From assembly GCF_947495145.1 (NCBI RefSeq), contig NZ_CANLXP010000021.1, forward strand, positions 1 through 60,001: a stretch of DNA of 60,001 bases. Direction: 5' to 3'. A program made the translations under genes and the position numbers. Of the stretch, positions 51,232 to 59,992 are shown one piece after another. The first letter of the stretch is position 1, and each line of letters begins with the position of its first letter. The DNA comes from an uncultured Arthrobacter sp. GTDB lineage: Bacteria > Actinomycetota > Actinomycetes > Actinomycetales > Micrococcaceae. The notes under the pieces are model-generated. The model was not told where the DNA came from. It saw only the letters and a list, made by a program, of their open reading frames with translations, and did not search any database.

Positions 51232-52397
51232 TGCTGGGCACCTTCCCGTGCAAGCTCGTCGGCCAGGAGCGCAGCCTGTTCACGGAGCTGGCTCGTCTTC
51301 TCGGTGTAGACGTATTCGAAGAGATCCGCCGGGTTGATCTCCGGTTCGGAGTTGAGCCCGTCCCTCAGGGTGCCGGCAGTCTCTTCGGCTGCGCCGGCGA
51401 TGCGCTGCTCCTCCTCTGACGTGAGCAGGTTGAGGTTGCCCAGGTAGGTGCGCATGCGGGTGATCGGATCCTTCGGGACCCACTCGTCGACGTCGGACTG
51501 GGGGCGGTACCGCGACGGATCGTCCGCGTTGGTGTGCGCCTGCATGCGGTAGGTGTGGGCTTCAACGAGGGCCGGGCCGCCGCCGTCGCGCGCTCGGTCA
51601 ACCGCCTTGCCCAGCACGGAGAGCATGGCTGCGAGGTCATTGCCGTCCACGCGTTCGCCGGGCATCCCGTAGCCGATCGCCTTGTGCGCCAGCGAGGGGG
51701 CCACCGTCTGGTGCTTCAGCGGAACCGAGATGGCGTACTCGTTGTTCTGAACCAGGAAGACCACCGGCACATGGAACACCGCAGCAAAGTTCAGAGCCTC
51801 GTGGAAGTCACCCTCGCTGGTGGCACCGTCACCGCACAGGGCCAGCACGACTGTGTTCTCGCCGCGCAGCTTTGCCGCGTGGGCAACTCCGACGGCGTGG
51901 AGCAGCTGGGTGGCCAGCGGCGTTGCCTGCGTGGCGGTCTTGTGCTCGTAGGGGTCGTACCCGGAATGCCAGTCGCCCCGCAGGAGCGTCAACACTCCCA
52001 GGGGGTCAACACCACGCGTGATGACCGCGACGGTGTCCCGGTACGTCGGGAAGAGCCAGTCGTCTTTCTCCAGCACGACGGCGGCAGCCACCTGGCAGGC
52101 CTCCTGCCCGTGTGATGAGGGGTAGACCGCCATCCTGCCCTGCCGGACCAATGCGTTGGCCTGTTCGTTGATACGGCGGCCAACCACCAGCTTCTCGTAG
52201 GCAGCCAGGAGAGCTTCGCCGTCGGGAAGGGGGTAGCGATCGTTGTGAATGTGCTCGCCGCTGGGGTTCACGAGCTGGACCGGCTGGGCGGACGGAAGCA
52301 TGTATTCCTCCGCAGTGGGACCCAGGTCGCTGGTGTCGGCGCGCTTCATGGACTCGCCGTACTGGTTCTCGGCCGAGCTACCGGTAGAAATGGTCAT
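51228..52397 (-). CDS. bkdA: 2-oxoacid dehydrogenase E1 component, alpha subunit
   Basis: 389 aa. Thiamine diphosphate motif LCGDGATSEGDFHEALNFA with the closing NNEYAIS (about 187-215), and the phosphorylation-loop-like YRMQAHTNADDPSRYR. The YPSSHGQEACQVAAA region forms the substrate-side helix. First gene of the operon, with 212 bp between it and the divergent Lrp-type regulator, where an 8-bp palindrome sits. Confidence 0.92.
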   Translation of the reverse strand: MTISTGSSAENQYGESMKRADTSDLGPTAEEYMLPSAQPVQLVNPSGEHIHNDRYPLPDGEALLAAYEKLVVGRRINEQANALVRQGRMAVYPSSHGQEACQVAAAVVLEKDDWLFPTYRDTVAVITRGVDPLGVLTLLRGDWHSGYDPYEHKTATQATPLATQLLHAVGVAHAAKLRGENTVVLALCGDGATSEGDFHEALNFAAVFHVPVVFLVQNNEYAISVPLKHQTVAPSLAHKAIGYGMPGERVDGNDLAAMLSVLGKAVDRARDGGGPALVEAHTYRMQAHTNADDPSRYRPQSDVDEWVPKDPITRMRTYLGNLNLLTSEEEQRIAGAAEETAGTLRDGLNSEPEINPADLFEYVYTEKTSQLREQAALLADELAREGAQQ

Positions 52398-52542
52398 GCT
52401 GCCTCCCTCAGCCGTTCCGACGAGGGGACGGCTTCGCTGCCTGGCGTCCCGAAGTTGTACCGGGAACTCACTAACTGTTCCTCAATTATGCTTTTGCGGT
52501 TAGATTCGTATCCACATACGGCCCAAATCATGGAATAATGGT

Positions 52543-52563
52543 TACGAATAGATATTATTCGTA
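52543..52563. promoter_or_regulatory. palindrome between bkdA and the Lrp gene
   Basis: TACGAATA and TATTCGTA form a perfect 8-bp inverted repeat with a 5-bp spacer (GATAT). A further half-site, ATTCGTA, is at 52504-52510. The AT-rich symmetry and spacing are as expected for Lrp/AsnC binding, 47 bp before the regulator's start. It probably controls both the bkd operon and the regulator. Confidence 0.65.
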
Positions 52564-52609
52564 GACGCAATGACAGTGTGAGCTGGATAACCAGTAAGGG
52601 TGTAGACAG

Positions 52610-53053
52610 ATGGCGGAACAGCCCCTCGACGAAGTGGACCGGAAGATTCTCGCCGAACTCACCCGCGATGGCCGGCTCTCCGTCACGGCGGTCGCCGAGA
52701 ACGTTCACATCTCCCGGGCGCATGCGTACTCGCGGATAGCCCGGCTGACGGAAACCGACGTGCTGACCAAGTTCACCGCGCTGATCGATCCCATCAAGGC
52801 CGGGCTCAGGTCCTCCGCGTACGTGACGCTCAAGGTGCGCCAACACTCGTGGCGGGAACTGAGGGAGCAACTGCGTGCCATCCCCGAAGTGCATCACATT
52901 GCGCTGGTGGGCGGGGATTTCGACGTCATCCTGCTGGTCCGAGCGGAAGACAATGTGGACCTTCGACGGGTGATTTTCGATCAGCTCCAGTCCATGCCCG
53001 GCGTACTGGACACCCAGACCTTCCTTGTGTTCGAAGACATCGATACACGCTAG
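52610..53053 (+). CDS. Lrp/AsnC-family transcriptional regulator (BkdR-like)
   Basis: 147 aa, full length for the family. N-terminal helix-turn-helix LDEVDRKILAELTRDGRLSV...NVHISRAHAYSRI (about 4-45, cores only) and a C-terminal RAM ligand domain (VRQHSWRELREQLRAI; GDFDVILLV, about 66-115). Lrp-type regulators sense amino acids; a BkdR protein activates the bkd operon in pseudomonads. The divergent orientation to the E1/E2 genes and the palindrome between them support the same link here. Confidence 0.9.
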   Translation: MAEQPLDEVDRKILAELTRDGRLSVTAVAENVHISRAHAYSRIARLTETDVLTKFTALIDPIKAGLRSSAYVTLKVRQHSWRELREQLRAIPEVHHIALVGGDFDVILLVRAEDNVDLRRVIFDQLQSMPGVLDTQTFLVFEDIDTR

Positions 53054-53077
53054 GAAAGCGCACTGCCGGGCGGTACA

Positions 53078-53106
53078 TCAGCACTACTGCTCGTCAGCAC
53101 TACTGC
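53078..53106. repeat. 13-bp direct repeat in the gap before the DUF808 gene
   Basis: TCAGCACTACTGC occurs at 53078-53090 and again at 53094-53106, a 16-bp period. It lies just after the Lrp gene in a 187-bp intergenic stretch that has no other recognisable element. Possible operator or chance duplication. Confidence 0.5.
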
Positions 53107-53240
53107 ACGTTCCTAACGCACGCCGCCCGCGTCGAACGGCCGCCCCCACAAGATAGCCCGCCGCAATATACTGGGATCATGCCAATTACGCGCCTCGACC
53201 GAGGCCTACACGGCCAGCCGCCCACCCCCGATCAGTCCAG

Positions 53241-54278
53241 GTGCACGCTGTGAGCGGCGGTCTCGTCGCCCTGCTGGACGACGTCGCAGCTCTGGCGCGC
53301 ATCGCAGCAGCCTCGGTGGACGACGTCGCGGCCGGAGCTGCCAGAGCGGGAGTCAAAGCCGCCGGCGTGGTGATTGATGACGCCGCCGTCACCCCGCAGT
53401 ACGTGTCTGGGGCCGACCCATCCCGCGAACTGCCGATGATCAAGCGGATCTTCTGGGGCTCGCTCCGGAACAAGCTGCTGATCATCCTCCCGGCGCTGCT
53501 GCTGATCAGCGCTTTCATCCCGTGGATCATTCCCTTCATCCTGATGCTGGGCGGCACCTATCTCTGCTATGAGGGCGCCGAGAAGGTCTGGCACAAGCTG
53601 CGCGGCCACCACGCGGCAGAGAAGGCGCCCGCCGTTGAACGGGGCCCTGAGGCAGAGGCAAAGGTGATCAAGGGCGCCATCACCACCGACTTCATCCTGT
53701 CCTGCGAGATCATGGTCATCTCGATGAACGAGGTGGCCACTGAGTCGATCTGGTCCCGTGCGCTCATCCTGGTTGTCGTGGCTATCGCGATCACTGTGCT
53801 GGTGTACGGAGCCGTCGGGCTCATTGTCAAGATGGACGACATCGGTCTGCACTTGACCACCAAGGCTTCCGCGGGCTCCAAGCGCTTCGGCGAACTGCTG
53901 GTCAAGGGGATGCCGTCAGTTCTGGCTGCGATTACCTTGGTAGGAACCATCGCCATGCTGTGGGTTGGTGGCCACATCATGGTGCAGGGGGCATACGACC
54001 TCGGCTGGCACCTGCCGTATGACCTGATTCATTCCCTCGAGGAGCCGTTTGTCGGCATCCCGGTGGTCGGCGGCCTGCTGGCCTGGCTCGTGAACACGCT
54101 GTGCTCGGCCGTCGTCGGAATCACCTGGGGACTCATCGTCATGGCCATCGTGCACCCGCTGCTGAACGCTCTGCCGTTCGGCAAGAACAAGGAAAAGGGC
54201 GCACACGAGGAGGGCGACATTCGTGCCGCAGTCGCCGGATACCGGCCGGCCAAGACGAATGCTGATCGCGCCCCTTAG
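53241..54278 (+). CDS. DUF808 (YedI-like) membrane protein
   Basis: 345 aa. A soluble N-terminal helix region with VALLDDVAALARIAAASVDD, typical of the family (about 8-27), LRNKLLIILPALLLISAF (first span), YEGAEKVWH, an EIMVISMNEVA motif (about 153-163), then four or five more spans and a charged tail. DUF808/YedI proteins are found widely; function unknown. The start is GTG at 53241 or at 53250 three codons later. Confidence 0.85.
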   Translation: MHAVSGGLVALLDDVAALARIAAASVDDVAAGAARAGVKAAGVVIDDAAVTPQYVSGADPSRELPMIKRIFWGSLRNKLLIILPALLLISAFIPWIIPFILMLGGTYLCYEGAEKVWHKLRGHHAAEKAPAVERGPEAEAKVIKGAITTDFILSCEIMVISMNEVATESIWSRALILVVVAIAITVLVYGAVGLIVKMDDIGLHLTTKASAGSKRFGELLVKGMPSVLAAITLVGTIAMLWVGGHIMVQGAYDLGWHLPYDLIHSLEEPFVGIPVVGGLLAWLVNTLCSAVVGITWGLIVMAIVHPLLNALPFGKNKEKGAHEEGDIRAAVAGYRPAKTNADRAP

Positions 54279-54324
54279 CCCTGGACGAACAACGCATCGC
54301 ATCTGAAACGTGCAACGCGAAGAG

Positions 54325-54415
54325 GGTGGCCGGGCGTCCGCCGTACTGGAGGTGACATCCCGTTCTGAATGTCACCGTCCCCCATGAGGCCCCCCGGCGG
54401 ACTGCTCCGGCCACC
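54325..54415. other. nested inverted repeats, possible structured RNA or terminator
   Basis: Between the converging DUF808 and nitroreductase genes three inverted repeats nest: GGTGGCCGG (54325-54333) with CCGGCCACC (54407-54415); GTCCGCCG (54336-54343) with CGGCGGAC (54395-54402); and GGTGACAT (54351-54358) with ATGTCACC (54369-54376). A run of six C lies at 54390-54395. The rest of the 244-bp gap is AT-rich with nothing else recognised. It could be a small RNA, a bidirectional terminator or a repeat element. Confidence 0.5.
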
Positions 54416-54522
54416 TGTCCTAGTAAATGCCACGAAAAGACAAATGTCGGCTCTTCACTGCAAATTACTCAGGATTGAGTTCAAACCGTTGCATAACCTG
54501 TTGCTCCGGCGCGCGGATGGCT

Positions 54523-55119
54523 TCAGTCGCGGACCAACACCAGTTCGTCCAGCGGCAGGCGGGTACGCGGAGCGGTCTCGCGCTCAGCAAGCGCCTCGAC
54601 CAGCTTGTCCGCCTCGTCCACGACACCGACTGCCGTCACGGTGACCGGCTTCAGATTTTCGGTCAGGCCGAACGCAGCAGCGACCTGATCCCAGTCCACC
54701 CCCGCCATCTGGTGGGTGTGAAGACCCTCATGATGCGCCTGAACCGAGAGGTGCGCAACTGCCTGTCCGAGGTCATACTCCGCCCACTGCCGCGGCTCAC
54801 CTTCGACCGTGGAGGTCTCGGCGATGGCTACGATCAGTGCGGACGAGTTTCCTGCCCAAGCGGCGTTGAAACCCATCAGGGCGCTGACAATCGCATCGAA
54901 CGTCTTACTCCCGCGACGGCCCACAATGAAGCGGCGGGGCTGGGTATTCGCCGCTGACGGTGCCCAGCGTGCCGCCTCAAGCAGCGCAGTGAGCTGCTCA
55001 TCCGTAATGGTGGCAGCCGGGTCAAACGAGCGCGGGCTCCAGCGCTCGTCAAGCAGTGGAACCAGCGGGACGCTCGTCTCTGCGTTGCGGACGGTGGAAT
55101 CGAATGTTGTCGAGGTCAT
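54523..55119 (-). CDS. nitroreductase-family protein
   Basis: 198 aa. FMN-dependent nitroreductase fold: RWSPRSFDP near the start (the FMN-phosphate Arg/Ser), ARWAPSAANTQPRRFIV (about 47-63) and the C-terminal AVGVVDEADKL. It would reduce quinones, nitro- or other electron-poor groups with NAD(P)H. It is 68 bp downstream of the paaG-like gene in the same direction, so it may be the last gene of the phenylacetate operon. Such a partner is not part of the standard pathway. The ATG at 55119 is used; a longer frame extends into the hydratase gene. Confidence 0.8.
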   Translation of the reverse strand: MTSTTFDSTVRNAETSVPLVPLLDERWSPRSFDPAATITDEQLTALLEAARWAPSAANTQPRRFIVGRRGSKTFDAIVSALMGFNAAWAGNSSALIVAIAETSTVEGEPRQWAEYDLGQAVAHLSVQAHHEGLHTHQMAGVDWDQVAAAFGLTENLKPVTVTAVGVVDEADKLVEALAERETAPRTRLPLDELVLVRD

Positions 55120-55187
55120 GCTTGGGACAACCGCTGGAGTTCCGCCGGGATTCCAAAATCCGCTGTGACGTGGGACTCCTGCCGCCG

Positions 55188-55967
55188 TCAGCCTTTGAAG
55201 ACGGGTGCCCTTTTCTCCTGGAATGCGCGGAATCCTTCGGCGTAGTCCACACTGCTGCACAGTTCGCCCTGGACGGTGTTCTCATCAGCGACCGACTCCC
55301 ACAGGCCCAGCCGCCGGTCACGGATGGAGGCGACGAGTTCTTTCGATGCGCGGAAAGCGCCCGTTGCACCCTCAGCGACGCGCTCCGCCGTGGACCTCGT
55401 GAACGGGAGCAACTCCTCCGCCGGGAAGGCCCTGCTGAAGAGACCGGCCGCGACGGCATCTGCGCCGCTCATCAAGTCAGCTGTGTAAATGAGGTCGAGC
55501 GTCCGATGCGCACCGAGCCGCTCCGTGAACAGCCAGTGTCCACCGGAGTCCAGCGTTGCGCCGAGCTTGGCGAACGGGGATCCGATCTTCGCGGAGTCGG
55601 CAACGTACACCACGTCCGTTGCGATCAGCAGGCCAAGGCCCACCCCGAGGCAGGCACCGTGTGCGGCCGCGAAGGTAGGCGCGGGAAAGGCCGCCATCTT
55701 TTTGAGCAGCGGAGTGACCAGCCCGTCCAGATAAGCAACGGCGTCGTCGGTTTCGGGACTCACCTGCGAAATATCGCGCCCCGCGCAGAAAGCCCTTCCT
55801 TCGCCCCGCAGCAGCAGTGCACGGACCTGACCGTCCGCAGCAGCGGAGGCGGCGTCGTCGTACGCTGTGGATAGTTCAGCCAGCGCTTCCTCGTTGAGGG
55901 AGTTCAGCTTCTCGGGCGCGTTCAGGACGATCTCAGCGACATTGCCGTCAATGGCGAGGTCGATCAT
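55188..55967 (-). CDS. enoyl-CoA hydratase/isomerase (PaaG-like)
   Basis: 259 aa, crotonase fold. FCAGRDISQ (about 60-68) and AAHGACLGVGLGLLIATDVV (about 98-117) hold the oxyanion-hole glycines. GSPFAKLGATLDSGGHWLF carries an Asp at the place of the PaaG base; the usual second Glu of hydratases is absent, which favours the isomerase PaaG (ring-opening oxepin-forming) over PaaF. It lies 33 bp after paaE in the same direction. Confidence 0.8.
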   Translation of the reverse strand: MIDLAIDGNVAEIVLNAPEKLNSLNEEALAELSTAYDDAASAAADGQVRALLLRGEGRAFCAGRDISQVSPETDDAVAYLDGLVTPLLKKMAAFPAPTFAAAHGACLGVGLGLLIATDVVYVADSAKIGSPFAKLGATLDSGGHWLFTERLGAHRTLDLIYTADLMSGADAVAAGLFSRAFPAEELLPFTRSTAERVAEGATGAFRASKELVASIRDRRLGLWESVADENTVQGELCSSVDYAEGFRAFQEKRAPVFKG

Positions 55968-56000
55968 GCTGCTCCTTGTTCGTTGTGGAGGGCGACTGGG

Positions 56001-57161
56001 TCAGGCGTCGTAGTCGACGGTGACTTCAGGGCTGGTGGGCCGGGACTGGCACGTCAGCACGTAGCCATTGGCCAGCTCGTCCGGCTCCAGGGCGTAGTTC
56101 TCCTCCATGTCAACGGTCCCGCTGACCACCTTGGCGCGGCAGGTACCGCACACTCCGCCGGCACACGCGAAGGGCACGTCGGGTCGGACGCGAAGTGCGG
56201 CGTTGAGGATGGACTCTCGTGCGTGGGTGGGACTGGAGACCGTGCCCTGCAGGCCATCGAGGTTGAAGTTGATGGAGAAGGTATCCTCGGCGCCGTCTGT
56301 CTTGACCGGGCGGCCGATCTGGCCTTCGGGCTTGGTCGGCTCGCCCGTGGTGAACAGCTCAAACCGCACCTTCTCCGGCGCCACCCCGCGTTCGGCGAGG
56401 GTGTCACGGCACAATTGAACAAGTTCGAAGGGACCGCACAGGAACCACTCGTCCACCTCTTCGGTGCGGATGACGCTGGTCAGCATGGTCTGCAGCTTTT
56501 CCGCGTCGATCCGCCCGCTCAACAGCGGGGAGATGCGCTGTTCGCGGGAAAGCACATGGTGCAGCGCGAACCGTGCGGGGTACCGGTCTTTCAGGTCAGC
56601 GAGTTCCTCGAGGAACATCACGTCCATCGCGGCTCTATTGGCGTAGATGAGGTCGAACCGGGTTGCAGGGTCGGCGGCGAGCACCGACCGCGCAATGGCG
56701 ATGACCGGCGTGATCCCTGAACCGGCGGCGACCGCCACGAACGAATGCTCAGTTGTGGTGTCGATGCTCTCAGGACTGTTCAGCCCGGTCATCGGATGCT
56801 TCGAAATGAACTGGCCCATCGGGCTCATCACGTCGAGCTTGTCGCCTGCCTTCAGGAACTCGTTCGCCCAGGTGGAAAAGGTACCGCCGAGGTCCTTCTT
56901 GATGGCAACGCGAATCTCGCCCGGTTTCGGCTCCGCGCAGATGGAATAACTGCGCCGCACTTCCTTGGGTTCGCCGTCAATGTCCAGCGAGGTTCGCAGG
57001 GCCACGTACTGGCCGGGCACGTAATTGAACCGTCCGCTGAGCTCCTCGGGGACCGCGAAGGTTACCTCAATCGCGTCCTCAGTGAGCCGGCGCACCTCGG
57101 CAACAGTCAGTTCATGAAAGGCGGTCCGGCGCTTGGTGGACGGCGCTAGTTTCACTGCCAT
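56001..57161 (-). CDS. paaE: phenylacetyl-CoA epoxidase reductase subunit
   Basis: 386 aa. FAD-binding barrel (about 15-115; YVPGQYVALR, RRSYSICAEP), NAD-binding domain (GSGITPVIAIARSVL; WFLCGPFELVQLC) and a C-terminal plant-type [2Fe-2S] domain with FACAGGVCGTCRAKVVSG (about 325-342). It passes electrons from NADPH to the diiron oxygenase PaaABC. The ATG overlaps the paaD stop (TAATG). Confidence 0.93.
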   Translation of the reverse strand: MAVKLAPSTKRRTAFHELTVAEVRRLTEDAIEVTFAVPEELSGRFNYVPGQYVALRTSLDIDGEPKEVRRSYSICAEPKPGEIRVAIKKDLGGTFSTWANEFLKAGDKLDVMSPMGQFISKHPMTGLNSPESIDTTTEHSFVAVAAGSGITPVIAIARSVLAADPATRFDLIYANRAAMDVMFLEELADLKDRYPARFALHHVLSREQRISPLLSGRIDAEKLQTMLTSVIRTEEVDEWFLCGPFELVQLCRDTLAERGVAPEKVRFELFTTGEPTKPEGQIGRPVKTDGAEDTFSINFNLDGLQGTVSSPTHARESILNAALRVRPDVPFACAGGVCGTCRAKVVSGTVDMEENYALEPDELANGYVLTCQSRPTSPEVTVDYDA

Positions 57162-57667
57162 TAGTGGACCTTGAAGTAGTCGAAGGGCTCCCGGCAGTCC
57201 TGACAGACGTAGAGCGCCTTGCAGGAAGTGGAACCGAAACGGGTGAGCTCACGGGTGTTCAGCGATGAGCACTGCGGGCATTTGACGCTCAACCCCACGC
57301 TGACTTTCCCTGCGGCGGCCTTCCCCGTGGGCGGTGCAATGCCGTACTCCTCAAGCTTCGCCTTGCCCGCTGAGCTCATCCAGTCGGTGGTCCAGGCGGG
57401 CGACAGCACCAGATTGACCCGCACGTTGGTGTGGCCCTGCACCGCCAGGGCGGTGATGATGTCGTCGCGGATGGCGTCCATGGCCGGGCACCCCGAGTAG
57501 GTGGGGGTGATTGTGACTACGACAATGTCACCGTCCGCGCCGCCCTCAACTTCCACCGCGCGAAGGACGCCGAGGTCCTCAATGGTGAGCACCGGAATCT
57601 CGGGATCCGCCACTGTTGCGGCGATCTCCCAGACAGTTTGCTCAAGGGTCAGCGTGGTGGTCACCAT
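57161..57667 (-). CDS. paaD: phenylacetyl-CoA epoxidase accessory protein PaaD
   Basis: 168 aa. DUF59/MIP18-type N-terminal domain (VADPEIPVLTIEDLGVLR, TPTYSGCPAMDAI with the conserved Cys, about 15-65) and a C-terminal four-cysteine zinc-like region (CPQCSSLN; CKALYVCQDC, about 135-162). It matures the metal centre of the epoxidase complex. Overlaps paaC by 7 bp. Confidence 0.92.
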   Translation of the reverse strand: MVTTTLTLEQTVWEIAATVADPEIPVLTIEDLGVLRAVEVEGGADGDIVVVTITPTYSGCPAMDAIRDDIITALAVQGHTNVRVNLVLSPAWTTDWMSSAGKAKLEEYGIAPPTGKAAAGKVSVGLSVKCPQCSSLNTRELTRFGSTSCKALYVCQDCREPFDYFKVH

Positions 57668-58485
57668 GTCGCTCCCGGGTGTTCGCGGGCCAGGACCTGC
57701 ATTTCGGCGAGGATGTACCCGAGGTGTTCACTGTGGCGCCCGTGGCGACCGCCGCCTACGGCGAACGGGACGGCCGGCACCTCAAGCTCAGCCTCAGTGA
57801 AGAGGGCGTCAACGTTCGCGTCGAAAGCCGGGCGAAGGGTGGATGGGCGCACGGCGACGCCGTCGAGACCGATCACAAGGTCATCGTCTTCGAAGAGCTC
57901 GCCCACGTACGGCCAGGTGAGGATGATTCCCTCGATGATGCGGCGGCGGGACTCGTCCGTTCCCAGCGCCAGTCGCAGCACCCATTGGCGCGCATGGTCC
58001 CGGTGGTAATCAACTTCCTTCACGGCTTTTGCGGCGATGGCGGCGAGCGTTGTGTCGGTTGAATCCATCAGCCTGGAATACAGCTCGAACTGGTACTCGG
58101 CCATCACCAGCTGCCGCGCGATGGTCCGCGCGAAATCGCCGTTGGGCTGCTCCACCAGGTGGCAGGAGCGGAACCCGTCCTCGCCGCGGAAGTACGCAAG
58201 GTCGTCTTCGGTCTTGCCCCAGGCATGCCCGGCATAGGCCAGGAACGAGCGCGCATGGCCGATCTGGTCCAGCGCAATGTTGCCCAGCGCCACATCTTCC
58301 TCAAGCTCAGGCGCGCGGGAGATCCACCAGCCCAGGCGCTGGGCAAGGATGAGGGCGTCATCCCCCAGGCGCAGCGCGTACTCCCCCACAGCTTCGCTGG
58401 GCCTCGCGTCCGACGCCGCGATATCCTCCGGCCGGAGCGCGTTGCCCGGAGTGATGCGGGTGGCGCTCGCGTTGGACTCGCTCAC
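57661..58485 (-). CDS. paaC: phenylacetyl-CoA epoxidase subunit PaaC
   Basis: 274 aa, ferritin-like helical bundle that lacks a full diiron site and scaffolds PaaA. LALGTDESRRRIIEGI and ALDQIGHARSFLAYAG (about 67-82) are family cues. A GTG start at 58485 overlaps the paaB stop (GTGA). The first 25 residues are a variable extension. Confidence 0.92.
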   Translation of the reverse strand: MSESNASATRITPGNALRPEDIAASDARPSEAVGEYALRLGDDALILAQRLGWWISRAPELEEDVALGNIALDQIGHARSFLAYAGHAWGKTEDDLAYFRGEDGFRSCHLVEQPNGDFARTIARQLVMAEYQFELYSRLMDSTDTTLAAIAAKAVKEVDYHRDHARQWVLRLALGTDESRRRIIEGIILTWPYVGELFEDDDLVIGLDGVAVRPSTLRPAFDANVDALFTEAELEVPAVPFAVGGGRHGRHSEHLGYILAEMQVLAREHPGATW

Positions 58486-58835
58486 AGGTGCTTCACCCCT
58501 TCGCTTTTGGTGTAGTAAGTGGCATGCCGGTAGTCCTTGCCCTGCGGTGACTCGAAGAACTGCCCCTTGGCATCCGGATCGCTGGAAATGATTGACGACG
58601 CCGGCACCACCCAGAGGCTCACACCCTCGTTGCGTCTGGTGTACAGATCGCGTGCGTTGCGGACAGCCATGTCCGCATCAGGCGCATGCAGCGAGCCGGC
58701 GTGCACGTGGCTGAGTCCGCGCGATGACCGGACAAACACTTCCCAGAGCGGCCACGGTTCGGCCGCCGGGTGACCCGGCTGCTCCGCGCTGGGAGCCTTG
58801 GAGCCGTCGTCGCCCGTTGTTGATCCGCCGACCAT
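58482..58835 (-). CDS. paaB: phenylacetyl-CoA epoxidase subunit PaaB
   Basis: 117 aa. PaaB family: WEVFVRSSRGLSHVHAGSLH (about 28-47) and NARDLYTRRNEGVSLWVVPAS. A structural subunit of the epoxidase complex. It touches the paaA stop codon. About 20 polar residues at the N-terminus are additional to the family core. Confidence 0.92.
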   Translation of the reverse strand: MVGGSTTGDDGSKAPSAEQPGHPAAEPWPLWEVFVRSSRGLSHVHAGSLHAPDADMAVRNARDLYTRRNEGVSLWVVPASSIISSDPDAKGQFFESPQGKDYRHATYYTKSEGVKHL

Positions 58836-59825
58836 CTATGCCGCCTCGACTGTCAGATTGCGCTGGTCAGCGCGTTTGGCTGCCTGCTTCGCGGCGTAAG
58901 CCGCTGCGGCCTCACGGACCCAGGCGCCGTCGTCGTGCGCTTCGCGACGCCGCTCCAGGCGCTGGGCGTTGCACGGGCCGCGGCCGGCCAGGACTTCCTT
59001 GAACTCGTTCCAGTCCAGGGGGCCGTGCTCCCACCGCTGAGTGGCCTCGTTGTAACGGATCTGGTCATCCGGCAGGGTCAGCCCGAGGGTCTTGATCTGT
59101 TCAACGATCATGCCCACGAAGCGCGAGCGCAGCTCATCGTTGGAGAACCGCTTGATGTTCCACGCCATGGACTGCTGCGAGTTCGGTGAATCCTCATCCG
59201 GAGGACCGAACATCATGAGGCTAGGGGCGTACCAGCGGTTCACCGCATCCTGTGCCATTTGCTTCTGCGCCCCGGTTCCGTTTGCGAGCTCCAGCAGGAT
59301 CTCGAAGCCCTGGCGCTGGTGGAAGGACTCTTCCTTGCAGATGCGCACCATTGCGCGCCCGTACGGGCCGTACGATGCGCGGCACAGCGGCACCTGGTTG
59401 GCGATTGCAGCGCCGTCGACCAGCCAGCCGATGGCACCCATGTCGGCCCAGGTACGCGCGGGATAGTTGAAGATGCTGGAGTAGCGGGCTTTGCCGGCGA
59501 TGAGGTCAGCCATCATCGAGTCGCGCGATGTGCCGAGGGTCTCGGCAGCCGAGTACAGATACAGGCCGTGCCCGGCTTCATCCTGGACCTTGGCCATGAG
59601 GATGGCCATGCGCTTCAGACTGGGGGCACGGGTGATCCAGTTGGCCTCCGGCTGCATGCCGATGATCTCGGAGTGCGCGTGCTGGGAGATCTGGCGGGTG
59701 AGGGTCTTGCGGTAGGCCTCGGGCATCCAGTCACGGGGCTCGATGCGGGAGTCCTCGGCGATCAGCCGGTCGAACTGTTCCTGCTCCGCCGTCAGATCCT
59801 GCGGAGTGTCAGTCGCGGTTGTCAT
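58836..59825 (-). CDS. paaA: phenylacetyl-CoA epoxidase catalytic subunit
   Basis: 329 aa, ferritin-like diiron oxygenase. Ligand-bearing helices include [15 protein letters not shown] (about 83-97) and [13 protein letters not shown] (about 173-185). The substrate loop and C-terminal [11 protein letters not shown] agree with PaaA. It epoxidises the ring of phenylacetyl-CoA, the key step of aerobic phenylacetate breakdown. The ATG at 59825 follows GAGGTGA. A longer upstream frame reads through the promoter and operator and is rejected. First gene of the minus-strand paa operon. Confidence 0.95.
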   Translation of the reverse strand: MTTATDTPQDLTAEQEQFDRLIAEDSRIEPRDWMPEAYRKTLTRQISQHAHSEIIGMQPEANWITRAPSLKRMAILMAKVQDEAGHGLYLYSAAETLGTSRDSMMADLIAGKARYSSIFNYPARTWADMGAIGWLVDGAAIANQVPLCRASYGPYGRAMVRICKEESFHQRQGFEILLELANGTGAQKQMAQDAVNRWYAPSLMMFGPPDEDSPNSQQSMAWNIKRFSNDELRSRFVGMIVEQIKTLGLTLPDDQIRYNEATQRWEHGPLDWNEFKEVLAGRGPCNAQRLERRREAHDDGAWVREAAAAYAAKQAAKRADQRNLTVEAA

Positions 59826-59872
59826 GATGGTCACCTCACTGTGCGAGGCCGGCTCAAGTGCCGACCCGAAAT

Positions 59873-59894
59873 AATTACCGACCGTTCGTTCAGG
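59873..59894. promoter_or_regulatory. PaaR-like palindrome before paaA
   Basis: The 22 bases AATTACCGACCGTTC-type (core TACCGACCGTTCGTTCAG) match most fixed positions of the TetR-family PaaR operator described for Corynebacterium glutamicum (ACTNACCG...CGGTNAGT, as recalled). It lies about 50 bp upstream of the paaA start, overlapping the likely promoter. A PaaR gene would be outside this window. Confidence 0.5.
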
Positions 59895-59945
59895 ATATCG
59901 GCGGGGCGAGTTCAGAGTCAACACCCCGACGAGACTCATCTAAAG

Positions 59946-59992
59946 TGCCCGCGAAACACCCTCGGTGCCTCAAATGAGAATGCCCGCGAAAC
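59946..59992. repeat. 12-bp direct repeat at the window edge
   Basis: TGCCCGCGAAAC occurs at 59946-59957 and 59981-59992 with a 35-bp period. The second copy is followed by GGTGACCCT up to the window end. This may be the edge of a dispersed repeat or of a neighbouring element. It cannot be resolved here. Confidence 0.4.

Noticed and set aside
54325..54415. 6C small RNA of actinobacteria
   Set aside because: One C6 run exists, but it is not in two hairpin loops as that RNA requires.
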